Notes: generated by a model not told the origin, from the sequence alone. A DNA stretch of 46,206 nt from Paralimibaculum aggregatum (GCF_030270585.1 NZ_BSYI01000043.1:1-46206), one strand, 5' to 3'; counted from the first letter of the stretch, positions 1 to 18,500 are shown. Numbers and translations are program-made.

Positions 1-62
1 GATGGCCTCCTCTTCGTCTCAAACAGGCGCGCCCGCGCCTCGCCAGCTCGCCTCGGCCCGTA
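1..62. other. fusA downstream flank, no feature seen
   Basis: This is the 62 bases between the window edge and the fusA stop codon. It is GC-rich and holds no readable gene or T-tract terminator. In many relatives tuf follows fusA, but nothing of tuf is visible here. Confidence 0.5.
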
Positions 63-2207
<2,145 letters not shown>

Positions 2208-2234
2208 TGGACTGTCCTCAGGTCGGTCTTCAGG

Positions 2235-2723
<489 letters not shown>

Positions 2724-3110
2724 TCAGTTTTTCTTCCACGAGCAGACCGAGGCGACGACCGTGCAGGCCTCGCCCCCGTGGTTCTGCTCGCATTCCGCGA
2801 TCGCGCGGGGCCGCGAGGCCTCCGCCGTCTCGAACCCCCAGCTCACGCCGAGCTGGGAGATGTCCTTGGTCGAGGGCGCGCGCGCCACGGCGCCGCAACC
2901 GTCCTCGAGCCAGACCGCGGTCTCGCAGTTCGCGCCGCCGGCGGCCGCGCAGAACTCCTTCGCCGCGGTCTCGGCCGCCTCGCGCGAGCCGTAGTCCCAC
3001 GCCCGGCCCCATTTCTGGTCGGACGTGCTGTAGGCGATCGCGCCGAAGGTCTCGGCCGCGGCCGGCAGGGCCGCGCCAACCAGCATCGCAATGAGTGCGA
3101 TGCGGATCAT
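2724..3110 (-). CDS. Secreted DUF4189-domain protein inside the str operon
   Basis: This 128-residue protein starts at ATG 3110, overlapping the rpsL stop codon by 4 bp (ATGA), with AAGAGG five bases upstream as ribosome binding site. A short signal peptide ([19 protein letters not shown]) is followed by a DUF4189-like domain: an aromatic segment near 34-40, then six cysteines at about 54, 62, 72, 107, 116 and 123, which suggests three disulfides after export. The function of this domain is not established. Its place between rpsL and rpsG means it should be made at ribosomal-protein levels unless translation is weak. The start was chosen because it gives the signal peptide and the coupled overlap. 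Confidence 0.85.
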   Translation of the reverse strand: MIRIALIAMLVGAALPAAAETFGAIAYSTSDQKWGRAWDYGSREAAETAAKEFCAAAGGANCETAVWLEDGCGAVARAPSTKDISQLGVSWGFETAEASRPRAIAECEQNHGGEACTVVASVCSWKKN

Positions 3111-3478
3111 TTCGGCCTCTTGGCGCCGTATTTCGAGCGGCGCTGCTTGCGGTTCTTCACCCCCTGGGTGTCGAGCACGCCGCGCAGGATGTGGTAGCGC
3201 ACGCCCGGAAGATCCTTCACGCGGCCGCCGCGGATCAGGACCACGGAGTGCTCCTGAAGGTTGTGACCCTCGCCAGGGATATAGGCGATGACCTCGAAGC
3301 GGTTGGTCAGCCGGACCTTCGCGACCTTGCGGAGCGCGGAGTTCGGCTTCTTCGGCGTGGTGGTGTAGACGCGCGTGCACACGCCCCGCTTCTGGGGGCA
3401 GGCCTGCAGGTGCATGGCCTTCTGGCGCTTCACTTTGGGCTGCCGGGGTTTCCGGATCAGCTGCTGAATCGTCGGCAT
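3107..3478 (-). CDS. rpsL: 30S ribosomal protein S12
   Basis: S12 lies at the decoding centre and helps set tRNA selection accuracy. The protein is 123 residues, the normal bacterial length, starting [13 protein letters not shown]. An upstream in-frame extension of 44 codons is not conserved in S12 and was rejected. The [13 protein letters not shown] and GGRVKDLPG segments are wild type, so the two lysines commonly changed in streptomycin-resistant mutants are intact. It is the first gene of the str operon. A good sigma-70-type promoter lies at 3687-3715, leaving a leader of about 200 nt. Confidence 0.98.
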   Translation of the reverse strand: MPTIQQLIRKPRQPKVKRQKAMHLQACPQKRGVCTRVYTTTPKKPNSALRKVAKVRLTNRFEVIAYIPGEGHNLQEHSVVLIRGGRVKDLPGVRYHILRGVLDTQGVKNRKQRRSKYGAKRPK

Positions 3479-3686
3479 TCGGGCCTCATCCCCAGATCTG
3501 GCTTCTCGTCCGTCTCGGTCGGATCGCGCCGCATCAGGCTCGACAAAAAGCCGATGGGCCGCAAGGCGACGTCGTATGACGCGTCTCACAGCCGTTGCGC
3601 AGAGGACCATGGGGTTGCCCAGGGTCGTGCCGTGCCCGAGTGTCGCAATCTAGCCCGGCGGCGCTACTCGCCGTCGGGACTGCGGG

Positions 3687-3715
3687 CTTATACGGGCAGC
3701 ATTCGCGCGGGTCAA
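3687..3715 (-). promoter_or_regulatory. Promoter of the rpsL-DUF4189-rpsG-fusA operon
   Basis: On the minus strand, TTGACC (-35, at 3710-3715) and TATAAG (-10, at 3687-3692) are separated by exactly 17 bp. Transcription would begin near 3680, about 200 nt before the rpsL start codon. The long leader could hold regulatory structure, but I could not assign a known element. Both hexamers match the housekeeping consensus well for this GC-rich genome. Confidence 0.75.
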
Positions 3716-3769
3716 GGCCGGATGGCCCGCCTGCCCCGAAGAATCCCCGGCCCCGCCCTGCCGCGGCCT

Positions 3770-4336
3770 TCAGCCGCGGCGCCGGCCCCGCAGGCCGAGC
3801 CCGGCGAGGCCGCCGAGCAGCAGCCAGCCGGCCGCCGGCAGCGGCACCGCGGCATCCGAGGCCAGGGTGACCGCGAGGCTCCAGTCCTGGGTCTGCGTGC
3901 CCTCCGTGCCCTGCACCGGCTGGGTCGCCGCGCCGGTGACGTTGTAGACGCCCGGCCCGGTGCCCAGCGCCGAGACCCAGGTGACGTTCAGCGAGCCCGG
4001 GCCGAGATTGAAGGGCCCGAGATCGCCCTGGAAATTGATCGCCGGATCGGTGACGAGAAAGTCGCCGGCCGGGGTCAGCGCGGTGAAGAGAATCGCCGAG
4101 ATCGAGAACCCGCCGGGAATCGTGAAGGTGAAATCGCTGGTCTCGCCCGGAAAACACGGCACCGGAAAACCGACCCCCGTGCAGGTGTAGCTCACCCGGT
4201 CGGAGATCGTGTTGAGCCCCGGGTCCAGCGTGAAGCTGGCCGGATCCGTGGTCAGATCCACGGTGATCGCCGGGGCGGCCGAGGCCAGCACGCAGAGCGC
4301 CGCCCCTGCCGCGATGATGCTGCGTCCGACCGACAT
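3770..4336 (-). CDS. Exported VPLPA-CTERM sorting-domain protein
   Basis: This 188-residue protein starts at ATG 4336, with signal peptide MSVGRSIIAAGAALCVLASA. The tail is VPLPAAGWLLLGGLAGLGL followed by RGRRRG: a VPLPA motif, a hydrophobic helix and a basic cluster, typical of proteins anchored or processed by an exosortase (XrtD type is known for VPLPA tails). The mature part has no recognised domain. It lies alone between rpoC and the rpsL promoter, and a 7-bp inverted repeat (3761-3767 with 3773-3779) spans its stop codon. An upstream in-frame ATG would add 16 residues before the signal peptide and was not used. Confidence 0.8.
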   Translation of the reverse strand: MSVGRSIIAAGAALCVLASAAPAITVDLTTDPASFTLDPGLNTISDRVSYTCTGVGFPVPCFPGETSDFTFTIPGGFSISAILFTALTPAGDFLVTDPAINFQGDLGPFNLGPGSLNVTWVSALGTGPGVYNVTGAATQPVQGTEGTQTQDWSLAVTLASDAAVPLPAAGWLLLGGLAGLGLRGRRRG

Positions 4337-4436
4337 GACGAGGCTCCCCGAAATCGCCTGAATGACCTCGGGGCAGCCTCGCATCCTTCATGCCCCCGCG
4401 CAACGATCCCGTTGCCGGACCGCTGCCGCGAGCAAG

Positions 4437-4466
4437 AAAAAACCCGGGCGGTCGCCCCGCCCGGGT
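4437..4466 (-). terminator. Rho-independent terminator downstream of rpoC
   Basis: In the rpoC direction a perfect 10-bp stem (4457-4466 paired with 4442-4451, five-base loop) is followed by TTTTTT (4442-4437, first T shared with the stem) and then CTT. This is the clearest intrinsic terminator in the window. It would end the secE-to-rpoC transcription unit about 100 bp beyond the rpoC stop codon. Confidence 0.9.
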
Positions 4467-4486
4467 CCTGTCTCGCATGTCTCGCC

Positions 4487-4565
4487 CCGGCCCGGCGCGC
4501 CCCGGTTCCGGGGGCGCGGGGTGGGCGGGCGGGCGCGCCCCCGGAGCCGGGGCGCGCCGGGCCGG
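4487..4565 (-). repeat. 32-bp inverted repeat with G-quadruplex loop after rpoC
   Basis: Arms 4487-4518 and 4534-4565 are complementary at 31 of 32 positions. The 15-nt loop on the plus strand is GGGTGGGCGGGCGGG, a textbook four-run G-quadruplex motif (the transcript carries the C-rich complement). The hairpin begins two bases after the rpoC stop codon and lies upstream of the intrinsic terminator at 4437-4466. It could protect the 3' end of the mRNA or stall RNA polymerase. No T-tract follows it directly. Confidence 0.85.
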
Positions 4566-4567
4566 CC

Positions 4568-8812
<4,245 letters not shown>

Positions 8813-8843
8813 CTCAGGTCTCCAATCATCCCCGTATCAGACA

Positions 8844-8894
8844 ATCCCCCAGAGCCGGCGCGCCGGGGGGCGCGCGCCGGCCGAGGGTGGGGGA

Positions 8895-8895
<1 letters not shown>
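8844..8895 (-). repeat. Hairpin in the rpoB-rpoC intergenic region
   Basis: An outer 8-bp stem (ATCCCCCA 8844-8851 with TGGGGGAT 8888-8895) encloses an inner 10-bp stem (GCCGGCGCGC 8854-8863 with GCGCGCCGGC 8872-8881). It touches the rpoB stop codon. No T-tract follows, so it is more likely an mRNA processing, pausing or stability element than a terminator. In other bacteria this junction is a known site of RNase III processing, and that role here is only inferred. Confidence 0.6.
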
Positions 8896-12995
<4,100 letters not shown>

Positions 12996-13228
12996 GGAAA
13001 CCCTCGGATCGGTTCGTTGCACGCGGGCCTGCTGGGGCGGCAGGCTCGCTGGCTCCGAACGCAAACGGGCCCCATCCTCGAAACCGGCGGCCCCCGCCGG
13101 TCCTGCCCGGGCCTCGTTCTGCGTTGCGGCCGGGCTGCCTCAGCCCCGGCCGAACGTCGCGAGGCCCGGGGCGGCAACGCCACCCCGGAACCCGCAGTCT
13201 CTCGTCATGTCGGCACGCGGCCGCCGGA
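12996..13228 (-). other. rplL-rpoB intergenic leader
   Basis: No gene is visible in these 233 bases. The stretch is GC-rich with several short inverted repeats, for example CGGCCGGG paired with CCCGGCCG near 13127-13150. In other bacteria a partial attenuator between rplL and rpoB lowers rpoBC expression relative to the ribosomal genes. The position fits such a role, but no decisive terminator with a T-run is present. Confidence 0.4.
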
Positions 13229-13609
13229 TCACTTGATCTCGACGTCGGCGCCCACATCCTTGAGCTTCTTGGCGATCTCCTCGGCCTCGGCCTTGGACAC
13301 GCCCTCCTTGACCGGCTTGCCGCCGGCCTCGACGAGCTCTTTCGCCTCCTTGAGGCCGAGCGAGGTGATCGCGCGGACCTCCTTGATCACGTTGATCTTC
13401 TTGTCGCCCGCCGCCTTCAGGATGACGTCGAACTCGGTCTTCTCCTCTTCGGGCTCGGCAGCGGCGCCGGCGCCCGGCATCGCGGCCACGGCCACGGCGC
13501 CGGCAGCCGGCTCGATGCCGTACTTGTCCTTCAGGAGGTTCTTGAGCTCGGCGGCTTCCAGCAGGGTCAGGCCGACCAGGTTCTCGGCGAGTTCTTCAAT
13601 CTTCGACAT
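13229..13609 (-). CDS. rplL: 50S ribosomal protein L7/L12
   Basis: L7/L12 is the multicopy stalk protein that recruits translation factors to the ribosome. It has 126 residues: an N-terminal dimerisation helix region, an Ala/Gly/Pro/Glu hinge at about 36-56, and the C-terminal factor-binding domain with [19 protein letters not shown]. It follows rplJ by 79 bp, as is usual for the L10-(L7/L12) stalk pair. Confidence 0.98.
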   Translation of the reverse strand: MSKIEELAENLVGLTLLEAAELKNLLKDKYGIEPAAGAVAVAAMPGAGAAAEPEEEKTEFDVILKAAGDKKINVIKEVRAITSLGLKEAKELVEAGGKPVKEGVSKAEAEEIAKKLKDVGADVEIK

Positions 13610-13688
13610 GTGTCTGTTCCGTTTCGCTTAGCAGGGTGGATCCGGCGCGCTTGCATTCGGGTCGCTGGTCCACGGTTCGCTCGATGCC

Positions 13689-14204
13689 TTACGCCTCTTC
13701 CCTCTCCTCGAGGGTCTGGGCGATGGCGGCCAGGTTCGCGGCGGGTGCCGTGATCGCGCTGACGATGTTGCCGGCCGGCGACATGAGCATGCCCACGATG
13801 GAGCTCAGCAGCTCCTCGCGGGACGGCATGTCCGACACGGCCTTGACGCCGTTCTGGTCGAGGATCTCGTTCCCCATAGCGCCGCCGACAACGATGAACT
13901 TCTTGTTGTCCTTGGCGTATTTCTCCACGACTTTCGCCGCGGTGACGGGGTCCTCGGAATAGGCGAGCACCGTCTGCCCCTTGAGCAGGTCGGCCATGCC
14001 TTCGCATGGCTTGCCCTCGAGGGCGATCTTGGCGAGCCGGTTCTTGACCACGCGGACCCCGCCACCGGCTTCACGCATCCGGTTCCGGAAATCCGACATC
14101 TCCGCGACCGTGAGACCGGCATAGTGCCCGATCACGATGACGCCAGAGTCGGAAAAGATCTGGCCGACCTCGGCCACCACATTTTCCTTCTGGGTTCTAT
14201 CCAC
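13689..14204 (-). CDS. rplJ: 50S ribosomal protein L10 (GTG start)
   Basis: L10 anchors L7/L12 dimers to the 23S rRNA stalk base. I place the start at GTG 14204 ([17 protein letters not shown]), giving 171 residues with GGAG eight bases upstream. The in-frame ATG 29 codons further up would add a non-conserved Arg/Pro-rich tail. L10 commonly starts this way in Rhodobacterales. The 254-bp gap before it holds several hairpins and is the expected site of the L10 autoregulatory leader. Confidence 0.95.
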   Translation of the reverse strand: MDRTQKENVVAEVGQIFSDSGVIVIGHYAGLTVAEMSDFRNRMREAGGGVRVVKNRLAKIALEGKPCEGMADLLKGQTVLAYSEDPVTAAKVVEKYAKDNKKFIVVGGAMGNEILDQNGVKAVSDMPSREELLSSIVGMLMSPAGNIVSAITAPAANLAAIAQTLEEREEA

Positions 14205-14458
14205 AGTCTTGGCTCCAGGTCTTGGCGGCGCCGGGTCTCCCCCTTGCCGCCGGCTCTCGTTTGCCGGGTCCGGTCGTGCCAGACCCGACATCTCGGGTCC
14301 CGTCCGGGGGCCTCACCGCGATCGTCCGGCATCGCTGCCGTCCGGTCCTGCTCAGCACCCGTCTATGGCCGGACTTCCGCGGGCTGCCCCGCCGCCGACC
14401 GTCTCGGACAGGTGGGCGCATCGCTGCGCCCGCACCCCCGGTCGCCCGGGGGATCTCG
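14205..14458 (-). promoter_or_regulatory. rplA-rplJ intergenic region, candidate L10 leader
   Basis: There is no gene here, but there are at least three clean hairpins: GACCCGA/TCGGGTC (14282-14299, tetraloop), GGGCGCA/TGCGCCC (14414-14431) and CCCCCGG/CCGGGGG (14435-14452). In many bacteria the L10(L12)4 complex represses translation by binding the rplJ leader, so this is the expected place for such an element. I could not match the conserved L10-leader kink-turn by eye, so the assignment rests mainly on position. Confidence 0.4.
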
Positions 14459-15175
14459 TTACTCCGCGGCCTCGGCCGAGGCGGCCGCCAGGCTGTCGAG
14501 CGCCACGCTGATGCCCGGGCCCATGGTCGAGCTCACGGTGACCTTCTTCAGGTACTGGCCCTTGGCGCCGCTCGGCTTGGCGCGGTTGATCGCATCGACC
14601 AGCGCGCGGATGTTCTCGACCAGATGGCCTTCCTCGAAGCTCGCCTTGCCGACGGCGCTGTGGATGATGCCGGTCTTCACGGTCCGGAACTCCACCTTGC
14701 CGCCGCGCTCGGCCTCGATCGCGGCCTTGACGTCCATCGTCACGGTGCCGGTCTTCGGGTTCGGCATCAGGCCGCGCGGGCCCAGGACCTTGCCGAGGCG
14801 GCCGACGATCGGCATCATGTCCGGCGTCGCGATGCACTTGTCGAAGTTGATCTCGCCGCCCTGGATCGCCTGCATCAGGTCCTCGGCGCCGACGATGTCG
14901 GCACCGGCGGCCTCGGCCTCCTCGGCCTTCGGGCCCTTGGCGAAGACGGCGACGCGCACGGTCTTGCCGGTGCCGTTCGGCAGGGTCACCGCGCCGCGGA
15001 CCATCTGGTCGGCATGGCGCGGATCGACGCCGAGATTCATCGCCACCTCGATCGACTCGTCGAACTTCGCGGTGGCGTTGCCCTTGACCAGCGACACCGC
15101 CTCCTCGAGGGGCACCAGCGACTTGCCGGCAACGTTCTCGCGGATCGCCTTCACGCGCTTGCTGAGCTTCGCCAT
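14459..15175 (-). CDS. rplA: 50S ribosomal protein L1
   Basis: L1 forms the mobile L1 stalk near the ribosomal E site and can repress the rplKA operon in other bacteria. The protein is 238 residues, starting [15 protein letters not shown], with the signature [20 protein letters not shown] near residues 125-145. Its ATG overlaps the rplK TGA by one base (TGATG), indicating translational coupling. Confidence 0.98.
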   Translation of the reverse strand: MAKLSKRVKAIRENVAGKSLVPLEEAVSLVKGNATAKFDESIEVAMNLGVDPRHADQMVRGAVTLPNGTGKTVRVAVFAKGPKAEEAEAAGADIVGAEDLMQAIQGGEINFDKCIATPDMMPIVGRLGKVLGPRGLMPNPKTGTVTMDVKAAIEAERGGKVEFRTVKTGIIHSAVGKASFEEGHLVENIRALVDAINRAKPSGAKGQYLKKVTVSSTMGPGISVALDSLAAASAEAAE

Positions 15176-15600
15176 CACTTCACCTCGATGCCCATGGAGC
15201 GCGCGCTGCCGAGAATGATCTGCATCGCCGCCTCGACCGAGTTGGCGTTGAGATCCTTCATCTTGGCTTCGGCGATCTCCTTGACCTGCGCCTTGGTCAC
15301 GGTGCCCACGGTCTCGCGGCCCGCGGTCTTGGCGCCGGATTTCAGCTTGGCCGCCTTCTTGAGGAAGTAGCTCGCCGGCGGCGTCTTGATCTCGAAGGTG
15401 AAGGACTTGTCCGCGTAGTAGGTGATGACGGTCGGGCACGGCGCGCCCGGCTCCATCTCCTGGCTCTTCGCGTTGAAGGCCTTGCAGAACTCCATGATGT
15501 TGATGCCGCGCTGGCCCAGCGCCGGGCCGATCGGCGGCGAGGGGTTCGCCTTGCCCGCGGGCACCTGCAGCTTCAGCTGCCCGATAACTTTCTTCGCCAT
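15175..15600 (-). CDS. rplK: 50S ribosomal protein L11
   Basis: L11 forms the GTPase-associated centre with 23S rRNA and is needed for RelA activation. It has 141 residues, beginning [20 protein letters not shown], with the conserved [22 protein letters not shown] segment broken only by normal variation. It lies 96 bp after nusG. A 20-bp perfect palindrome sits just upstream of its ribosome binding site. Confidence 0.98.
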   Translation of the reverse strand: MAKKVIGQLKLQVPAGKANPSPPIGPALGQRGINIMEFCKAFNAKSQEMEPGAPCPTVITYYADKSFTFEIKTPPASYFLKKAAKLKSGAKTAGRETVGTVTKAQVKEIAEAKMKDLNANSVEAAMQIILGSARSMGIEVK

Positions 15601-15615
15601 CGTCTCTCTCCATCA

Positions 15616-15635
15616 GGCGGGAACGCGTTCCCGCC
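15616..15635. promoter_or_regulatory. 20-bp perfect palindrome upstream of rplK
   Basis: GGCGGGAACGCGTTCCCGCC is a perfect palindrome ending 16 bases before the rplK start codon, next to the ribosome binding site. As RNA it could only form a hairpin with a small loop. As DNA it could be a dimeric protein-binding site. No promoter hexamers are obvious beside it, and its role is unknown. Confidence 0.5.
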
Positions 15636-15696
15636 GCTGCCATGGGGTGGTCCGGTCCGCGCGGCGCGCCGCGCTCGCCTCCCACCGCGATCCGCG

Positions 15697-16230
15697 TCAG
15701 GCCGCCTTGCTGACCTGCGCGTATTCCAGTTCGACCGGGGTTGCGCGGCCGAAGATCGTCACCGAGACCTTGAGGCGCGCGGCCTCCTCGTCGACATCCT
15801 CGACCATGCCGGTGAAGCCCTCGAAGGGCCCGTCGGTGACCGAGACCGTCTCGCCGATCTCGAAGGTGATCGCGGGCCGGGGCCGCTCGAGCCCCTCCTC
15901 GACCTGGTTGATGATCCGCGAGACCTCCTTGTCGCGCAGCGGCGTCGGGCGCCCCTGCGGACCGAGAAAGCCGGTCACGCGCTGGATGTCGTTGATCAGG
16001 TGATAGGCGCGGTCGGTCATCTCCATGCGCACGAGCACATAGCCCGGCATGAAGCGCCGTTCGACCTGGACCTTCTGGCCCCGCCGCACCTCGGTCACCT
16101 CCTCGGTGGGGACCAGAACGTCCTCGATCTCGTCCTCGAGCCCGTGCTGCGCGACCGCCTCGCGGATCGCCTCTGCCACCTTCTTCTCGAAGTTGGACAG
16201 CACATGCACCGAATACCAGCGTTTTGCCAT
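15697..16230 (-). CDS. nusG: Transcription termination/antitermination factor NusG
   Basis: NusG binds RNA polymerase beta' to promote processivity and links it to Rho or to the ribosome through S10. The 177-residue protein starts at ATG 16230 ([20 protein letters not shown]). It has the N-terminal NGN domain with [14 protein letters not shown] near 58-72 and a C-terminal KOW domain ([19 protein letters not shown]). A 16-residue upstream extension was rejected. Its own promoter is visible at 16378-16406, so nusG and the downstream ribosomal and polymerase genes may be transcribed separately from secE. Confidence 0.98.
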   Translation of the reverse strand: MAKRWYSVHVLSNFEKKVAEAIREAVAQHGLEDEIEDVLVPTEEVTEVRRGQKVQVERRFMPGYVLVRMEMTDRAYHLINDIQRVTGFLGPQGRPTPLRDKEVSRIINQVEEGLERPRPAITFEIGETVSVTDGPFEGFTGMVEDVDEEAARLKVSVTIFGRATPVELEYAQVSKAA

Positions 16231-16534
16231 CGGCCCCGTCTTCTCTCGCAGTCTACTTCGTGCCCCGCGCTGCCGCACCGGCGTGCAGGGCCTATTTCGC
16301 CGCCTCGGCCGAAACTGGCCCGGCGCGCCGCCGGAGTTCCGTGGCGCGCCGCGTCTCGATCTGGATCGGAAGTGTGCCCTTTACAGCCTGACGCGGGAGA
16401 GATCAACCCCCGATCCGACCGGGATGCCCGGGAACGGGCCGGCGGCGCATGTTATGGATGCTCCTGCGCCGCGGCAGGCCCGGGCCGCGATGCCTCCGGA
16501 GTGGAAGGGGCGGGGCGCGCGGCCCCGCGGCAGC
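16231..16534 (-). other. secE-nusG intergenic region
   Basis: These 304 bases hold no gene. They contain a sigma-70-type promoter at 16378-16406 reading toward nusG and several GC-rich inverted repeats. The separation of secE from nusG is longer than the few bases typical of many bacteria. Confidence 0.6.
16378..16406 (-). promoter_or_regulatory. Promoter for nusG-rplKAJL-rpoBC
   Basis: On the minus strand, TTGATC (-35, 16401-16406) and TAAAGG (-10, 16378-16383) are separated by 17 bp. Transcription would start near 16371, leaving a leader of about 140 nt before nusG. Spacing and position are good and the -10 match is moderate. Confidence 0.6.
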
Positions 16535-16720
16535 TCAGAGCGTGAGCAGCAGGTCGATCGCGAAGCTCAGCAGCTGGTCGACCAGGAAGAAGAAGATCGC
16601 CACCAGGATCGCCATGACGAAGACCATCAGCGTCGTCATCCCGGCTTCCTTGCGGGACGGCCACACCACCTTCGAGGCCTCCGTGCGGACCTGGGCAACG
16701 AACTGCGCTGGGTTCATCAT
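16535..16720 (-). CDS. secE: Preprotein translocase subunit SecE
   Basis: SecE is the small essential clamp subunit of the SecYEG channel in the inner membrane. The 61-residue single-spanning form starts MMNPAQFVAQVRTEASKVVW. It has the conserved amphipathic KVVWPSRKEA segment at about 17-26, then one transmembrane helix (TTLMVFVMAILVAIFFFLV). AAGGAG seven bases upstream supports the first ATG. It lies 28 bp after tRNA-Trp, the standard order. Confidence 0.97.
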   Translation of the reverse strand: MMNPAQFVAQVRTEASKVVWPSRKEAGMTTLMVFVMAILVAIFFFLVDQLLSFAIDLLLTL

Positions 16721-16747
16721 GCGTCGGCTCCTTCGCGGGAGGTGAGG

Positions 16748-16823
16748 TGGCAGGGGCGGAGGGTCTCGAACCCCCGACCTACGGTTTTGGAGACCGTCGC
16801 TCTACCAACTGAGCTACACCCCT
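16748..16823 (-). tRNA. trnW: tRNA-Trp (CCA anticodon)
   Basis: A 76-nt cloverleaf reads on the minus strand from 16823: acceptor stem AGGGGTG with CGCCCCT, D-arm AGCTCAGTTGGTAGAGC, anticodon arm ACGGTCTCCAAAACCGT with anticodon CCA, T-arm GGGGGTTCGAGACCCTC (T-loop TTCGAGA), discriminator G and an encoded CCA end (16748-16750). It precedes secE, as in most proteobacteria. Confidence 0.98.
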
Positions 16824-16834
16824 AGGCCAACCGC

Positions 16835-16863
16835 GATTTACGCCGTCGCGCCGGCTTGCGCAA
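16835..16863 (-). promoter_or_regulatory. Promoter of tRNA-Trp-secE
   Basis: On the minus strand, TTGCGC (-35, 16858-16863) and TAAATC (-10, 16835-16840) are 17 bp apart. The expected start point lies within about 10 bases of the tRNA 5' end. The -35 sits inside the palindrome TTGCGCAA. Confidence 0.6.
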
Positions 16864-16924
16864 GCCCCGCCGGCACGGCCCCGGCGCCGGCGCCGCAGAA
16901 ACCGGTGCCGCGGCCGGCCCGGCG

Positions 16925-16956
16925 CCCCGCCGGCTCAGCGCCCCGCCGGCTCAGCG
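16925..16956 (-). repeat. 16-bp tandem duplication across a stop codon
   Basis: CCCCGCCGGCTCAGCG occurs twice in direct tandem (16925-16940 and 16941-16956, plus strand). The promoter-distal copy in the minus-strand gene carries its TGA stop (16951-16953), and the second copy repeats the same stop just downstream. The sense reading of each unit is CGCTGAGCCGGCGGGG. It resembles the start points of the two larger arrays in this window. Confidence 0.9.
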
Positions 16957-17493
16957 CCCCGGCTGCCCGCCCTGCGCCAGCGCGAATTCCGGCGCCCGGG
17001 CGCGCCACAGCCGGTAGGCCGCGATCAGCCCCATGCGATGCGCGATCAGGAACTCCCCGGTGACGGAGACCGACTGGAAGGCCATCAGCCGGCCCGAGAC
17101 GGTCTTCGGCCGCGACGAGCGGGTGCGCTCGCGGCCATAGATCCGGTCCATGTTGATCGCCACCACCGTGTCGCGCAGCTCCAGCAGCCGCGCGAGATAC
17201 CGCGCCGCCGCCCGGCGCTGCGCCGCGCTGCCCCCGGCCAGCGTCGCCTGCGCCGCACGGCAGCCATCCGCCATCATCACGAGGAAATCCGGGCTGTCGC
17301 CGCGCGGCAGGAAGCGCGCCCGGTTGGCATAGGTCGCGCAGGCCCTGGCATAGGCCGCGAGCCGCTCTCCGGAGACCGGCGGCTCCGCCCGGTCGCCCGC
17401 CGCGCCCGCCGCGCCCGCCGGCCCCGCCGCGCCCGCCGCCATCGTCACCGCGATCAGCACGAGCGCCTGACAGATCCGCCCAACGATACCCAT
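16951..17493 (-). CDS. Small exported protein of unknown function
   Basis: I do not recognise a family. From ATG 17493 the product is 180 residues: a signal peptide (MGIVGRICQALVLIAVTMAA), an Ala/Gly/Pro-rich stretch, then a mostly helical mature domain with two cysteines (ACATYANRAR and ADGCRAAQ) and a basic middle (DRIYGRERTRSSRPK). The start is ambiguous because a 15-bp tandem duplication copies the ribosome binding site and ATG, so translation could also begin at 17508. The far upstream open frame is repeat sequence. The gene is flanked by tandem duplications at both start and stop. Coding bias and the signal peptide support it as real. Confidence 0.65.
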   Translation of the reverse strand: MGIVGRICQALVLIAVTMAAGAAGPAGAAGAAGDRAEPPVSGERLAAYARACATYANRARFLPRGDSPDFLVMMADGCRAAQATLAGGSAAQRRAAARYLARLLELRDTVVAINMDRIYGRERTRSSRPKTVSGRLMAFQSVSVTGEFLIAHRMGLIAAYRLWRARAPEFALAQGGQPGR

Positions 17494-17520
17494 CGCCACC
17501 CCCTGCATCGCCACCCCCTG
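17491..17520 (-). repeat. 15-bp tandem duplication of ribosome binding site plus start codon
   Basis: CATCGCCACCCCCTG occurs twice in direct tandem (17491-17505, 17506-17520). In the gene direction each unit reads CAGGGGGTGGCGATG, that is, a G-rich ribosome binding site followed by ATG. The two starts are in frame, five codons apart. Confidence 0.9.
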
Positions 17521-18485
17521 CCCGGCGCCCCGCCGCGTGCCGCGGGGCAATATGACAGATTGATGACACAGGCCGGCGATCCGGTCACGGGAATTGTCTA
17601 TACCGCCTGCCCAGAGGCCCGGGCGCCGTCCCGCCTGTGGCCGCGCGGCGACAGATTGGCGCAGGCCCGACCCGGCGGCGTGCAGGCTAAGCCATCGGCG
17701 CCATCCGGGCTCAACCGTCGGCGCCATGCGGGCTCAACCGTCGTCACCGGCCGCGCTCAGCCATCGGCACCGTGCCGGCCCAGCCGTCGGCGCCACCCGG
17801 GCCCAGCCTCGGCACCACCCGCGCTCAGCCGTCGGCGCCATCCGGGCTCAGCCGTCGGTGCCACCCGCGCTCAGCCATCGGCACCGGCCACGCTCAGCCT
17901 TCGGCGCCATCCGGGCTCAACCGTCGGCGCCGGCCACGCTCGGTCGTCGGCACCGGCCGCGCTCAGCCATCGGCGCCGTCAGGGCTCAGCGGTCGCGCCG
18001 GCCGGGCTCAACGGTCAGCACCATCCGCGCTCAGCGGTTGCGGTGTCCGCTCTCAACCGTCGGCGGCGTCCGGGCTCAGCGGTCGGCGACGTCCGCTCTC
18101 AGTGGTCGGCGGCGCCATCCGGGCTCACCGGTCGGCGCGGTGCGGGCTCAACCGTCGGTGCCGTCCGCGCTCAGCCGGGGAGCCGTCCGGGCTCGGCAAT
18201 CTGCGCAATCGGGGCTTGGCGGTCGCGCCGGCTGGCCACAGCCGTCGGCGCCGCGCGGGCTCAACCGTCGGCGCCGTCTGCGCTCAGCCGCTGCGCCAGC
18301 CGGGCTCAGCCGTCGGCGGTGTCCGGGCTCGGCCATCGGCGGCCGGGCGCCCAGCCGTCGGCGGTGTCCGCGCTCGGCCATCGGCGGCCGGGCGCCCAGC
18401 CGTCGGCGGTGTCCGCGCTCGGCCATCGGCGGCCGGGCGCTCAGCCGTCGGCGGTGTCCGCGCTCGGCCATCGGCGGCCGGGCGC
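17509..18485. other. Non-coding region mostly filled by repeat array
   Basis: This gap between meaB and the exported-protein gene holds no convincing gene. About 17509-17680 is ordinary GC-rich sequence containing TGACAGATTGATGACAC, a plausible AT-richer promoter stretch for the downstream gene. From about 17685 onward it is a tandem-repeat array, described separately. Long open frames crossing it are products of the repeat composition. Confidence 0.7.
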
Positions 18486-18500
18486 TCAGCGGTCGGCGGC
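17685..18500. repeat. Array of about 34 degenerate 23-bp tandem repeats 3' of meaB
   Basis: On the plus strand the unit is close to CGGGCTCAGCCGTCGGCGCC plus three variable bases, repeating with a 22-24 bp period from about 17685 to the meaB stop codon. A 23-bp period is not a multiple of three and no single frame is favoured. Within about 190 bp of meaB the units form a more regular 45-bp dimer repeated about four times, while far units are diverged. In the meaB sense each unit carries YGAGCSC, and the first unit contains the meaB stop codon (GCTGAGC). There are no spacers, so it is not CRISPR. Confidence 0.9.

Noticed and set aside
17685-18500. CRISPR array
   Set aside because: Units are contiguous and degenerate with no unique spacers, and no cas genes are near. 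The same holds for 35420-36467.
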